From assembly GCA_024305405.1 (NCBI GenBank), contig JAKNDB010000107.1, forward strand, positions 1,364,001-1,428,000: DNA of 64,000 nucleotides. Reading direction: 5' to 3'. Position numbers and translations under genes: made by a program. Positions 1-26,063 of the stretch are shown here, piece after piece. Numbering within the stretch: position 1 is the stretch's first letter; each line of letters opens with the position of its first letter. Source of the DNA: Dirofilaria immitis. Its lineage: Eukaryota > Nematoda > Chromadorea > Rhabditida > Onchocercidae. The notes under the pieces were generated by a model. The model ran no database searches. It saw only the letters and a list, made by a program, of their open reading frames with translations, and had not been told where the DNA came from.

Positions 1-310
1 ATAAAGTTTTTCAAGTATTGTCCATATAAAATTTAATTTCTCATTAGAAAAATGTTGAATCTCATTGTGACTTTTTTGTCCAAGATTGAAGAGTTAAGCA
101 GATACTCAAATTGGTGATAAAGGTTGGAATCCGTACCTCTTTTTCTTTTTCTTACTTATGAAATAGTGAAGTATCAATCTATTAATGCGAGCGACGATGT
201 TTCTTAAAAAGTTTCTTTCTGTGGAAATATTAGATTTGATAAACTAGAGTGTGTGATTGAAAAGTTAATAGCTGCTATCCATAATACATTTTGCATTATA
301 TTTATTTTAG
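1..310. other. Left edge: intron or 5' sequence of the first gene
   Basis: This stretch ends in a splice acceptor (TTTTATTTTAG, AG at 309-310) that opens the first recognisable exon. No conserved coding segment is visible. A short reading frame from the ATG near 198 (MFLKKFLSV...) runs into a stop before any donor in the required phase, so it is not assigned as an exon. The next exon starts with one base that completes a split codon, so at least one coding exon must lie here or to the left of the window. Confidence 0.4.
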
Positions 311-1113
311 TTCGAATGCTGATTCTAAGGAAGGGACCGAGATATCACCGTGGAAAATGTATAAGCACATTCAGATTAAGCCTCGGCCAACTGATTTACC
401 GAAGCCTAAAATTGCTCGTTCTGGTGGAGGTCGTAATGTTCACTTTACGGATGAGTGGAAACGATATGCAACGACCGTCTATCCTATTGATCCAAGTCGT
501 TATTGGAATCTACCACAGGCTCAATATGATCTTCTTATTCCGGTAAATAATTTTGTGCAGAATTCTGGACGGGATACTATTCTGAAATAAGGTGGGAAAA
601 TGATATGTAATAGTGATCTTACAGCTCTTTTTTCTGTTAGATAATTAATATAATAAATAGCTTGTAAATATTGATGATATTTGATTCAAAAAACTTTTGT
701 GCAGGGAAATAACAGGGAACCAGTGAAATTGCCTCTTTTCTTTGTTAAAATTATTTTGTTCTATTATCGCGATTTTTTCATACAGTCTGAATTTTTTTAT
801 CAGAAAAATCTTATTTTTCCTAGGACTCTGATTTGGAAATATATGCAAAAATCCTGATAAGACCGAAAAAGAACACTTCATTCGATCAATTTATGACTGG
901 TTTCGAAGTCAGCATCGTATTGCCCAATTGCGAGTGGTACTAAATGAATGCAATTCAGCGATCGATTTCAACGATTTGTGGGATGTGTACGTTAAAGAAA
1001 TGAAGCGACGCGGTTGGCCCGTTTATGGAAAAAGACTTCGAAAAGGTGAAGTATCAACTGCGAAGCAACAGATTCTCGAAGACTTCATTGATTCTAACAT
1101 TCAAATCTTTTAA
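311..1113 (+). CDS. Unrecognised conserved-looking protein, C-terminal two exons (5' partial)
   Basis: Two exons are supported, 311-542 (donor GTAAAT) and 824-1113 (acceptor TTTTTCCTAG, stop TAA at 1111-1113). The first carries W/Y/R-rich sequence (SPWKMYKHIQIKP, DEWKRYATTVYPIDPSRYW). The second carries an acidic-basic, probably helical tail (IYDWFRSQHRIAQL, DLWDVYVKEMKRRGWPVYG). The two join in phase 0 at ...LLIP/DSDLE.... Inside the second exon the frame holds only if an A run at 847-851 is six bases rather than five (GCA AAA AAT CCT), the same one-base homopolymer loss seen elsewhere in this window. Taken literally, the frame shift would force a poor acceptor (CCTGATAAG) at 862. Codon use and the clean stop look like a real gene. 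I do not recognise the family and assign no function. It is convergent with the tubulin pair. Confidence 0.7.
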
Positions 1114-3077
1114 TATTTATCCTCCAGGCCTACTTTTATTTCATGAATTTGCTGCTGTTTGATTTTACTAATATTTTTTTTTCTATTTGAGATTTTTTAT
1201 TTATTACTAAATCATTCTAATATACGCAAGAAAAACTGGAAAACGAAAAACACGAGAACAAATAATTGGATATGATATGAGTTGTATTTATGAAAAATAA
1301 TTCATTGAGAACGGTGCAAAGTTTAGTAGCTGGGTAACTGAGTAGATAAGTAATTCGGTCAACGGTAATGATTGAAATATCTTTTTTGAGATCTAAATTA
1401 GATTAGAAAAAGTTCGATGTGTGATTTTCGAAAAGATGAAATTTGATAAACAAATACATTTTTAAGTTTTTGCATGAACATCTATTTTTTTAGTGGTCAT
1501 AAATTTACAAAAGGAAATCAAATTATAATTTCGTTAAGATTTTATACTGCCTTTAACAATATTTTATCAATTTATTTTGTTTTCAATTCATGCCGAAGAA
1601 AGCGTTTATTCTAGACAAATTCAATTTAATTATTGGACTGCCGAACTTTTTTCCTTATCACGCGCGTAAATTCCCTAGATCAGAGCTTTGCATTTTCGGG
1701 AATCAATAATTTGTTAAATCATGTTTTGATATTTCTGTTCCTTGTTTTCTGAGATTTTATCAATTCTTTCCTCTTACTGGATGTAAGGCGATTTTATCCA
1801 TCATTATTCCATTTTGTTGTTTCATGGTTGTTTTGGATAATTGAATTTTCCTGTTTAGAATTTTGAATACTTCTAAAGTTCATAATGAACCTATTTTCCA
1901 GCTGCACTCGTAACCACAAGCTTTCAAGTTATCCATTCAAAACTGCAAAACAATTTTGATCTAAACCATGGGCTTTTTGCAAATTATTTGGAAACTTTTT
2001 GGATTTTATTTTGCTTAATAAATAAACATTAGGAGAATATTGAACTTCTTATATGTATCAATGCTTAAATTATTCCCTTTAATTTCCATTGATTCTACTT
2101 TTCCAATTCCTTAATCTATGAAAATGTTTGAAGTTTAAACAAACTTCAAATGGATATGCGAAAGCGAATTCGTAAACTGTCTCAAATATTCTGTATTAAT
2201 TCCGGAGATGTAATCTGTTATAGATTTCTAAATATAAACAAAAATTTATATAAATAAGAATAGCGACAAATAATTTATTTATAAATTAGCTTACATTACG
2301 ACGATTAAATATAAAAAATTTTTTCACAAAAGAGACTGCATACATATAGCAATAAGCATTTTAATAATCATATTTCATCAAATGCAAAATGAGCAATAGA
2401 AGCTAAATTAGGCTAAGAGTTAGAAAAAAAAAAACTAAATGAGTACTGTATAATAATTAATTCTCGCATAAGGCTACTTCATTCTTCCAAGATAAAATAG
2501 GTCAAGTTCTCTTCGTGAAAAAAGTTACAGCACTTTAATATCTTAATTCTTTCACCATTCTTTATTATTTGCTGAAGTCAAAAAGCAAAATTACTTTCAA
2601 AGGAGTCTAAAATTACGATTGTATAAAAAGCCAATTGCTGAAAGCGAAAAAAAAAAATTAGCCCCATAATTAGTAGACAAATTCTCGACAACGAATAAAC
2701 GGCAGTGAAGAAGTAGGAGGAAGAGAGAAAGGAAGAGATTTTTTTCAAATAGGAAATATTCAATATAAATTTGTATATATATATATATGTAAATTTTGAA
2801 TTAACAATTTTTCTTTTAACTCTTGTAATAAAGAGAAATTAATAAAGATAGATTATTTTCGAGACTTTATTAAATTCGTATTAATTAGATTTAAAAGCAA
2901 AAAAAAAAAAGAAATTCACTTCACATTCAATATTTGCACAAATATTTTTCAAATATTAAAGCAAATAAAAAGCTTATCAGTTTGATAAATGGAAATTTTT
3001 TGAAAAAAGAAGAATTTATCAATTTAACGATAGAGCATTGATAAAAGCATAAAAGAATTGCAACGTAATGATAATTT
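1114..3077. other. Convergent intergenic region, no gene seen
   Basis: This is about 2 kb between the stop of the first gene on the plus strand and the stop of tubulin copy A on the minus strand, so both 3' UTRs must lie in it. The sequence is AT-rich and mostly non-repetitive, with A-runs and a short (AT)n tract near 2776-2788. Stop codons are frequent in all frames and no exon-like segment with splice signals was found. Confidence 0.6.
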
Positions 3078-8253
<5,176 letters not shown>

Positions 8254-8769
8254 TTTCTGTAATTTAACTATCAATTTGCTTATCAATATTATCATAATAT
8301 GATTGATAATAACTAAAATGGTTGAAAAGTAAAAAATAAATAACTTCTCTTTTAGCCTAGAAAATAAAAGTAAAAGATAGGACTAAAATTGGAAAAAGTG
8401 AAGAGCAGAAAATGGAAAATGATAGAAATGAGCATCGGAAAAGGAATAATTCTAATAGGCCTACTGTTGTTATAGCAAAGATAGGACATTTTGTCTGATA
8501 GAATGTTTTAAAAAAAAAAAAGAGATGTGTATAATAAGCTAGTAAAAGAGCCAAGAGCCTAGATATCTATATTCGATATATTGCATAAAAATACTTACAA
8601 GCTAAAGCATATTACAATTTTTTCACCAAATATTTTCTCTCTCTTTATCTCTCGTTTTGCTGTTTCAAAAAGAAAAAAAAGAGAAATATCTATATTATTT
8701 GTATAGTATGAACAAAAAAAAATGGCCAGACAATATTAATCCATATTAACAAACTCATAGAGAGAGGAA

Positions 8770-8802
<33 letters not shown>

Positions 8803-10894
8803 AAAACGATGAATACTAAATTTCAAAGAAGCCTAGTTGTCAATACTTGGCCATATACAATTGATATGGTAAATGTGGATATTGTTGCAAAAATAACACA
8901 AAGTCGATGACAATTTTATAACCAAGAAGTTTTGAAAAATGATAATATCTATCTATTGTTTTTTTTTTCATTTTTCTTTGATTATTTTGATAGTTTGATA
9001 AAATATTTACATTTTTATCCGATCATATCAACAAATATAATTAAAGCATTGTTATGATAAAAAATATTATCACTTATCATAAATATAAGATAAATATTAT
9101 GATATTGAATTATCATGTTTTTATTTGATTATCATGTTTCTATATTTAATAGTGAAATATAGATAAAGCTATGACAATTACGGTATCTAATTAAATAAAT
9201 TATTCTCATTTTTATCTTCGATTTCTAAACATATATATAAGATTGGAAATGTTATAAAATAATTCGTCCTATGGCAAAAGCTTTATTTCGTCATTTTTTA
9301 AAATTCTAAAAACACAACTCTTCTCGACAATTCAACGATCAATTTGTTCAATTCAAATGAATTTGAAAGCATGCTTCGACTATCGAGAATTTCTCGACAT
9401 GATCGCTTATTAAAAATCCGATTTATTCGATTCCTAAAATTAATTCTACTTCTAGTACATATATATATTTATATTCAATAATTTCTCTATAACATTTATC
9501 ATTTGTTAAATTCTTTGCTAATCAATAAAACCTTTATTTTAATTATTTGTTCGTTAATTGATAAAATATTTATTTAAATTATTTGTAGCAATGAAAAAAG
9601 ATTGCCTTTATAATAATAAAAATGAAGGAATTCATTAATTTAATCATAAATGTTTATTTTACAAATGTAATTAGGATATGTAATTATTAATTTCATTTCC
9701 ATTAATATCATATTATTCTCGACCTTCATAAAAAATCTGAATTGATATTTTTCATTTCCATTAATATCATATTATTCTCGACCTTCATAAAAATCTATTA
9801 CTAAAATGCTTACTGGCATTTCATTAATATGATTTATTTTATTATAATATTATAATTGTATTCATCATTTTCATATTTTTATTATGAAAAAACATCATTG
9901 CTATATTTAACTATTTGAATTTTAATTCAAAGTAAATCTGATAATTAACTTAAAAATGAATAATCACTAAATATAAGTATAAAAAGATAGGAAGGAAACA
10001 AGGATGAATTTGAAATGATGATGATTTAAATCAATATTCTCGAAGATAATTCACTGATAATACAAAATAATATAAACGAAGAATGTTGTAGGAAATATAA
10101 ATTTAAAAAAAAAGAAATTTTTCGATAACAAATTTTTAATTTATCCGAAAAAAAAAAGGAAAAATTTCCAATAAATTAATCATTTAGAGAAATAATCTTA
10201 TGATATTTTGTTTTCTCGAATAATATTTAATTAGGAATATAAATTTGAATAATTAATGAAATCAATGATCGGATTAATCAATTATAAATGTTTAGAGGAA
10301 AAATATAATACTCGAAAATGCATAAAATAGTAGAATGGGAAATGTTATATTATCTGAATTTTATGACGGATAATTTAGAGGGAATTTTAAACTTATAAAT
10401 CATATCGATGATAAATGTCGAGAAAAAGTGCATATTTATTATTTTATTTTTTCTTTTTTGCATAATGAATATTTGCTTATCAGAAATGAATAAATATCGT
10501 AATTGGAAATGATTTACTGAAAATTTAAAATAATTTTTTCTTTTAATAAATGACACGAGATATAGTTATATTGTATTAGTTACGAATAATTTAATTTAAA
10601 TAATTTTATCAAATGATTCATTTAATTTTATAGCAAACTTTTTGCAATAATTTTTTTTTCATTTTAATTTTTGATATTCTAATTAAGATAATTTGAAGCA
10701 TTTCGTTCTATATTACCTATCATAATAATCATTAATTAAAGTATATCGTTATCTAATCGTCGAAAATTAATTCAAATAAGTCTGAGGAAGAAACGAAAAG
10801 GTTTATAAGAAAGGTAATATACTACGGGCTTATTTATTGGCAAAACAAATTAATAAACCAAAAGGAAAAATTGGGGAAAAGTAATTTTAGAGAT
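8254..10894. other. Spacer between the tandem tubulin genes
   Basis: This holds the promoter side of copy A and the 3' side of copy B. No gene was found. It contains a GA-rich microsatellite at 8761-8800 about 510 bp upstream of the copy A start codon, and a 47-bp direct duplication at 9691-9737 and 9750-9795, spaced 59 bp. The rest is AT-rich without clear structure. I could not pick out a TATA box or initiator with confidence in such AT-rich sequence. Confidence 0.6.
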
Positions 10895-17855
<6,961 letters not shown>

Positions 17856-18156
17856 ATTTTCTCCTATATTGATTATAGACCCTATCAGTTTATATTTTCC
17901 GTAATTTTCTCCTATATTGATTATAAATCCTATCAGTTTATATTTTCCGTAATTTTCTCCTATATTGATTATAAATCCTATCAGTTTATATATTCCGTAA
18001 TTTTCTCCTATATTGATTATAAATCCTATCAGTTTATATTTTCCGTAATTTTCTCCTATATTGATTATAAATCCTATCAGTTTATATTTTCCGTAATTTT
18101 CTGGTATACTGATTATAAATCTTATCAATTTATATATTCCATAATTTTCTCCTAGA
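17856..18156. repeat. 48-bp minisatellite, six full units plus a partial
   Basis: Unit starts fall at 17856, 17904, 17952, 18000, 18048 and 18096, with a partial unit from 18144. Each unit contains ATTTTCTCCTATATTGATTA and then CCTATCAGTTTATATTTTCC. Edge units carry more changes (for example GGTATACTG in the last one), as expected for arrays growing from the middle. Because 48 is divisible by 3, the minus strand stays open as a 16-residue repeat (INIGENYGKYKLIGFI), but there is no sign that this is translated. Confidence 0.95.
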
Positions 18157-19190
18157 AGTTGTTGTTACGCAAAACAGTAGCAAGTAAATAATATTATGCA
18201 TGTTATAAAATTATTATATTTGCAAATAGTAGTATGAACAGTTGCAAATAGAAATACTATAATTGTAAATAATAGTATTAAACAATAGGAAATGGATTAC
18301 CGTAATTGCAAATGTTATTATTAGGAAATAAAAAATAAGTAATATCGTGGATTACGGTATTATGTATTACATGAATTCTCATAATTATTTGACCGTTTTA
18401 GTTATTTAAAAATAAAAGGAAAAAAATTCTTAACAATTATAGTTTTAGTTTAATATGATTTCGAGATATTGATAGTCGAGAAAGGAATGATTATTAAGGC
18501 GTAATTTTTGTTATTCTATAATCACAATAATTAAAATAATCTGTTTATTTGATTTGCTAGGTAAAATTATTCCTAATTTAACCGGCCTAGATTTAGTCTA
18601 GCTTTCCCTTTCTTTCTTTTTTTTTTTGAAATATCCGAAAACGATATCCTGCTATCCATCAAAAATGCTTAGCCAAAATTTTAGCAATGATAGAAATATT
18701 GTTATTTGAGACGATTAAGCTGTAAAATTTGAGCCTTATTACATCATAGCATTAAATATTCAACTAAGTAAGTAAGTGAAAGCAAAAACGATTTAAACAA
18801 ACTTACTTGGTATAGCTCTAATGGAAAAGATTTTCTCTGATAAATACTGGCCCAGAGATATTGGGCGTTGCTAAAAATCTTTTTAGCCATAAATATACTA
18901 TGCTTTCCAAAAATTTTCCAATACTGTGTTGCTCTATAGCATAAATATAATAAAAATTTATGCAAAATATTGATTGAAAAGAAAATTTATCAAAAATTTT
19001 ATAAATCAAAATAATCATACATATATATATATATGATTATTTTGAAATATTTAAATTTTATCTTTAATCATTTAGCAAATTTATCATTTCCTTTTCTTTT
19101 TTCCTCTAAAGATAAAAATTTATATTAATTTATTAAAATGAATAAATTTCATAATTAATGAAAAATTTTTAAAAATAATTTTTTTCATTA

Positions 19191-19245
<55 letters not shown>

Positions 19246-21246
19246 TTATATATTAAATAATAATAATAATTATTAATTTTATTTATACATAAAATTGATA
19301 ATGTAAAGTTTTGAAAATTAAAAAGACTAAATCAATTTTATTCGAGAATAATATGATTGTTTCAAACTTAGCTTTATTAATTAATCATTTATCATAAATC
19401 ATATAAAAATATTTCATGCATTTGAAATGTCTCGATTATTCGTGGAGCAAAAATAATTATGCCAAATAGTTGAAAAAGACGATATATATATATATATATG
19501 AGATATTATCACTTTTCTACGATAAATCTTTTGCAAAAATTTGAATATATTTGATTAGGTTGTTAATGTGAAAATGGGATTTATACGTTTAACTTGATTT
19601 TTAGTGCATTAATTCCAATATTTTCATTTTATTATTTCCTACGATTATCATAATCATATCAATCTTTCTTGCATTTTCTCAATCAGTATTATCGAGAAAT
19701 TTGATAAGAAATGAAGAGAAAATGAGAAAAAATGATTTTATCAAAATGATAATTCATTTAGTTAACATAGGAAAATTTCTAATTTTTCTTCGCAAAAATA
19801 ATAAATCTGATAAACGGATTAAAAAACCGGTTATTCAACATTCATTAATCAGTATAGCGCGGTAAGTCATAACCAAATGTTGAGGGATGTGAATTTGCAT
19901 ATGTTATCATATGGCCAACTGACATATTGAAATTTTATCAATCTATAGGATCTTAGCTATTGTTTGTTTATCAAATAAACAGCTAATAGAATTTAGAAAA
20001 TGAAAGATTAAAAATTTTTAAACGATAAAAACTATATACAATTTAATAATACTCTATCTTTTTTCTTTCGTAATTTAATAAAATTAATTCTAAAATATTT
20101 GAATAAATTTTATTTACTTAAATTTTAACCTTATATTATTGCCAAGTTTAGCAGATTAAAATTAGCATAAGTTTAGTTAGTTCAAAAGTCCGAGAAAGTT
20201 CAAAAGTTCTATTTCCTATTTTCTATTTATGTGATTTTTTATTCCAAAATATTTTTAATATGTTACTACAATTTAATGATAAAGCTATTCCCGGAAAAAT
20301 TTTAATACTTTTTTCTCGAATTATCTATAATATGTATGAAATGGAATTTATTTGAAATTTCTTTTTATAAAATAATATTTAAATGTTAATGAATTTTGAT
20401 AATTTATTTTATTATTATTCTATTCCAATTTATTTAGAATTTCTTTTTATAAAATAATATTTAAATGTTAATAAATTTTGATAGTTTTTATTTTATTATT
20501 ATTCTATTCCTTTCTTTCCTATTTTTCAACAATTCATATGATTAATATAAGAAAAACAATTTTTGTTTTTATTTTTCTATTCCTTTTTTTTCTTATATTT
20601 TCGAAAAAGATGGTAAGCTTCATTGTAAAATGATTATAGTTTGAATATGTAATGTATTAGAATTTTGTAATTAATTATTTAATTTGCCAGAAAATATAAT
20701 TTTATCATATCAATGATTTATATCAATGGATTATTATCGTATATGCGATAGTAAATATGTAATTAAATAAATATATACAAATATTAACTAATTAATTTAT
20801 CCGTTTATACTTACATTTTAAACTATATAATCTAGAAGTCAACAAAACATATAATTTTATTTTTATTGTCAACTAAATTTTACAAATGTTAAATTGTAAT
20901 AATTAAAAATCTTATGAATAATAGCTTATTGATACAATTATAACGATAACGTTTGTTAACAAATAATAATAATTCATAATCATCATCTTTGTTACGATTT
21001 ATCACTATTATTATTATTATTATTATTTTATCACTATTATTATTATTATTAGTTTTAATTATTAAATGCTGAGAAAGTTTATTAAGAGTATTTCAAGTTT
21101 TCTGTGGAATAATAAATTGATAATCATATCCGTATTTAAACATTAGTTTTAAAGGCATTTCTTTTAGCCTACGGCAAAATCTATCGTTACTCTTTCCTCA
21201 TTATTATCACCTTTTATAAATTATTTCATCATTGTAGAAATTACGA

Positions 21247-21295
<49 letters not shown>

Positions 21296-22735
21296 TATTT
21301 TCTTGTTTTAAGAAGAGATAAAATACATTTTCGTCTTCTTCAATATCCGGTTAATTGGTGTGATACGAAAGCAAAAGCTAGTTCGTATGATTAACAAAAC
21401 AAGAAATATCAATTTTTATCATGATAATAATCAACAGCAGGATCACTTTTTCTCCTCATATTATCATTCGTATCAATGTGTCACATTCACTTTTATCATT
21501 ATTACTCATCGTTTATTCCATGAAATAGTTAGTATAAATTTGACTATAAAGTTTTTATTTTCAAATTAATTTTACTATAGATACTTATATTGCTTGTTGA
21601 TCATTTCCATTATTTATTGTATCATTTCACATTTCACATTAATTTCCATTTCAATTTTCATTATTATATAATTTAATAAATATTCCATAATATTTATATA
21701 GCAAATTTAAATTTTAGTTTTATATTAAAAAAGAAAAAGGAAAAAAATACATTAATTTTATTTGTTTTAATTATTATATATTTTCATAAAATTTTCAAAA
21801 TTATAAAATTACATCTTTTAAAGAATTAAAAAAGTAAAGAAATGGAAGATTCCTATTAATATTAATTACATTAAATGAGTACATATATATATAAGTTATT
21901 GATATTAATTACATTAAATGAGTATATATATATATAAGTTATTGATATTAATTACATTACATTAAATGAGTATATATATATATATATATAAATGGAAGAT
22001 TCCTATTAATATTAATTACATTAAATGAGTACATATATATATAAGTTATTGATATTAATTACATTACATTAAATGAGTATATATATATATAAGTTATTGA
22101 TATTAATTACATCAAATGAGTATATATATGTATATATATATATATATATATGTATGAGTTATTGATATTAATTATATTAAATAAAAGGAAATTTTTTTTT
22201 GAGATTTCAAATCATTGATATATTTATTGTAAATAATATTAAATTTAACTTTATAAATATGTTCAATTATTTTTTTGATCAACCTGAAATAAGAATCTTT
22301 TTTTTTTCGTTTTGTAATAAATGTTTTTCCTAAAATAACATATTAGCTAATTAATTAATTAAGTCTATACTTTAATTAGATTAATTTTAATTAAGACCTG
22401 AAATTATTTTTGCCTTAGCATGAAAATAGGAAAAGAAGTTGATGAAAAAGGAAGATGATGAAGATGAAGGAGAAGAAGTAGAAAAAGAAAAAGGTGATAT
22501 TATTAAATGAAATGTTCCCCCATTTATAAAATTTTCTTCCATTTATTTCTCTTTCTAATTTCTTCCTATTACTTCTCAATCTTACCGAATTATATATATA
22601 TATATTTCTTACTATTATAGATTTCACTGATCATTTTTATCCTTCCTATTCTCGATTACCACCACTATAGTGTCAATATATACATTTGGTCAGTTGTTTA
22701 CGACATTTTCTTCCTTCAATATTTTATCATCTTTA

Positions 22736-22772
<37 letters not shown>

Positions 22773-24934
22773 TTCTCTCTGTGTATGTTTGTGTGTTTGT
22801 GAATTTTGGATAGAAATATAGGAGAAAATGCCCTTCAAAATATCATCATTCAAATATTGTTGCATTTCTTTAGCATGCTAATTAATATAAGAAATGAAAT
22901 TCATCCCATATACTCTAAACATTTCTTTATCATACTAATCATAGATGCATATATAAAGTAAAATATGAAACAAAAGGGTGGAGTTGATGATATGTCGCTT
23001 ATTTTGATAATGCCGTTATATATATATATATATATATACAATATATATGGGTCAATCGAGAAAAGTGGCCAACACGAATAGCCACAGGATGGTACCGATT
23101 GGAGCAAATGCAACAACATTTTATGCTTAAATAGCATGCTCAATTTAGCTTTTCTTATTTTTAGATATACAGAATTTGTAACTTACTACTATATTAACTA
23201 ACTTTCTTCTACTCTTGGCTTAACCATATCGCCTTCTTTACATCATTTAAAATATATGTAATTTTAAGCCTAGCTATGGCCATATTTTATGTTGTAAAAT
23301 TCTTTAGAATATTACCGGAAATAAATTTCATCGAGAAAAATAGACAGACAGACAGACACACACACACACATACACACACACACACACACACACAGAGAAA
23401 GAGGGAGAGAGAGAGAGAGAGAGAGGGAGGTAAATTAATGAAACATTGATTGAAAGCAACTAATATTAACTTTCATTTTCACTTAATAATAAAAAGAAGA
23501 AATTTTAATATTATTTAGCTAATTTGTTGTTAAATTCTCGATGAAAAATGTAAATGATCGAGAATGGAATGAATAAAATCTCATCTTATCATATAATCTA
23601 CGCAAATGTCTGTTTATTTTTGTAAACAAACAAAAAGAAAAAACAAATTATAATCAATATCCCATTCTAATATATGAAATAATCATATCACAATAAATTT
23701 TTCCATATTAATAAAAGATAAATATTAAAAAAGAAAATTAATTACAACGCTTATCAAAAAAATATTGAATAAATTTTCAAAATATTTTTTTATAATTTCA
23801 AAAATTTCAATTTAATTTATCAATAATTGATCATTTGATATCAATCAAATGATACGATATTATGCTAATATAAAACGCATCATTCTCGAGATTAAATTTT
23901 AATCAATAAAATATACTACGGGAAACGGAAAGAAAAAATGGATTTAGATGAGAAAGGTAAAGCATTAGAATAAATTTTAATCATCGTAATTCTTTCTGCT
24001 AATCAATTTATGTTACAAAAAAATATGTGTAAATTATTTCTAAATAATATTTTATATGAAAAAAAAAATCAACTATCAACTTCAAAGTTCAAGTTCTAAA
24101 TTTAATCCCAAGTTCAAAGTTCATCGAAAGGTCAATTTCTATTACGGTAAATGATTAACATATGAAAGAAATATTTTATAAAAATATTTCACGAATGTTT
24201 TCCAATTTCCTCCCACTCTTGTTCTCTTTTTCTTGTCATATATTCTTTCGCATCATTTTCCTCAATTCTATATACTATTTTATTTTACCATCTTCATCTA
24301 ACTGGTCATCTATACTATGTCTTCATGCTATTCGCAATATTTCGTAGTAGTAGTAGTAATCTAACGCTCTATTTATCTCACTTAATATTATGCTATTTGT
24401 TTATTAATCTGTCAAAATCATCATGTGAACTTTTCATTTTCTCTCGCTGTCTTTCTGTTCTTTCTAAAAAGAACTGATTATGGAAAAAATTCCACGCTCT
24501 CTATATTTCCTACAATTATAGCAAAATTTAGTGAAAAAGAGTGTATAGCAGTTTTATTTAATTTAAACAAAAATTTTCATAATGAGAGAAAGAGAGAAAG
24601 AATGCAACAGAGTTATGCAACAGAAAATGTAGATTGTCAGAAAACGCTGATATAGTATATATGCAAGAGATACGAAACCACAAGAAAATGTAGCATAATG
24701 TTACAATAAGAAATACAGACAATCAGACATCGTTAATAATAGTACGACATATGGCAACATAGATGTATATGAAACATAATGAAAGCGTGGCAAAGAAAAT
24801 AACAACAATAATATCTAAGCAAATTATAATATTGCTATTAGCTTATTGATAGAAGACAGAGAAAATTATAAATTGAAGAAAAATTAAAGAAAAGAGAAAA
24901 TAGAGAAATATTGTAAAAAAGAAAAAAGATTTGC
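18157..24934. other. Intergenic, AT-rich with scattered simple repeats
   Basis: No supportable gene. Repeats seen: (AT)n at 19195-19243; ATT arrays at 21004-21050 and 21248-21299; a compound tandem duplication at 21840-22165 built from ATTAATTACATTAAATGAG plus (TA)n blocks; (CT)n at 22736-22780; and mixed GACA/CA/GA repeats at 23342-23430. More complex islands without recognisable function occur at 18740-18960 and 23040-23140. Confidence 0.55.
21840..22165. repeat. Compound tandem duplication with (TA)n spacers
   Basis: A block of roughly 150 bp starting with AATGGAAGATTCCTATTAAT is repeated (near 21841 and 21991). Inside each block the short motif TTACATTAAATGAG followed by (TA)n and AAGTTATTGATATTAATTA recurs, so two levels of repeat are nested. 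Confidence 0.8.
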
Positions 24935-25092
24935 TACTATTGCTACTACTATTATTACTATTGTTATTGTTATTGTTTTGTTGTTGTTGTTATTGTTGTT
25001 GTTGTTGTTATTGTTGTTGTCGTTGTTATTGTTGTTGTTGTTGTTATTGTTGTTGTTATTGTTGTTGTTATTGTTGTTGCAATTGTTGATGG
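24935..25092. repeat. TTG/TTA trinucleotide tract
   Basis: A degenerate TTG-rich array with TTA, CTA and GTC interruptions. It resembles polyglutamine coding DNA on the minus strand (CAA), but there is no open frame with splice sites around it, so it is treated as non-coding. Confidence 0.85.
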
Positions 25093-25224
25093 CAATAGGA
25101 TCAGGTCAAGGCAAGGCTAATGTTTCTTGACCAATCAACCAATTGAGCCTGGCACGTATAGGAACGAACGAAATTTTAGGAATCGATTTTTCTGCAATTG
25201 AAAATTTGCAATAACAGCCAAGAA

Positions 25225-25768
25225 GAAGAAAAAGAGGAAAAAGGAGGGGAAGCGGAGGCGGGGAGGGGAGGGGAAGGAGGAGGAAAGGAAATATTTTCGA
25301 TAGAAGAATATAACATCCGTTTAAACAAATTTTCATAAAAATTTTTTGTTTTTATTTTTCCCTCTTTCTCTCTATCTTTCTCTCCTCTCTCTCTCTCCGT
25401 TTTATCTTTATTATTCTTTTCTTTTAAATGTTATTATTAGAAGTTTTTGCTCTTCATGCTCTGCTCTGCTTTCTTTTTTGTTTTCCTTTTCATCATCGTA
25501 GAAAGAAGCTGTTGCTGAATTAGCAATTTAGAAAATTGTTATTTAGAAAATTGAAAATGGGATGTATTGGATATAGGCGAAAGCGGAGATGGAAATGAGG
25601 GTGGAAGTCGTAGGCGGAAGCGTAGGTGGAAAAGAAGAATGTACTTTTAAATAAAAGCAATCAGAAAACATTGCATTGCAACATTAATGAATGCATAAAA
25701 GAAGGGGACAAAGGAGGCGGAGGAGGAGGAGGAGGAGGAGAAGAAAAAAGAGAAGGAGGAGGAGGAGA

Positions 25769-25799
<31 letters not shown>

Positions 25800-25805
25800 A
25801 GAAAT
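25225..25805. repeat. Two GGA-rich purine tracts (G-quadruplex potential)
   Basis: Tracts at 25225-25290 and 25703-25801 are runs of GGA and GGGG on the plus strand with many GG pairs at short spacing, strikingly G-rich for this AT-rich window. The reverse strand gives a spurious proline-rich frame. The tracts are about 410 bp apart with ordinary sequence between. Confidence 0.85.
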
Positions 25806-26023
25806 GAATGATATAGAGAAATTGGAAATGAAATGAAAATAGAAAACATTGGTATTACGATTATTATTATTATTATTATTATGAAGTGATTGGTCAGTTG
25901 CCTGAAGCGCAAAATAGAATGAATGAATAAATGAATGAAATGAATGAATGGTAGCGAAGATTGGTAGTATAGGAAAGCTGTACCTGAGGTGCCAGGCGGT
26001 ACCTTCCTATTTTTCATAACATA

Positions 26024-26063
<40 letters not shown>

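Noticed and set aside
862..1113. Exon start at 862 (CCTGATAAG acceptor) for the first gene
   Set aside because: It avoids the frame break but uses a poor acceptor and drops coding-like sequence; the acceptor at 824 plus one missing A fits better.
17856..18156. CRISPR-like regular array
   Set aside because: Units are contiguous with no unique spacers, and the genome is a nematode; it is a minisatellite. The same holds for the 23-bp and 35-bp arrays.
23040..23140. Possible tRNA or small RNA in a complex patch
   Set aside because: No cloverleaf, anticodon arm or A/B box pattern could be drawn from it.
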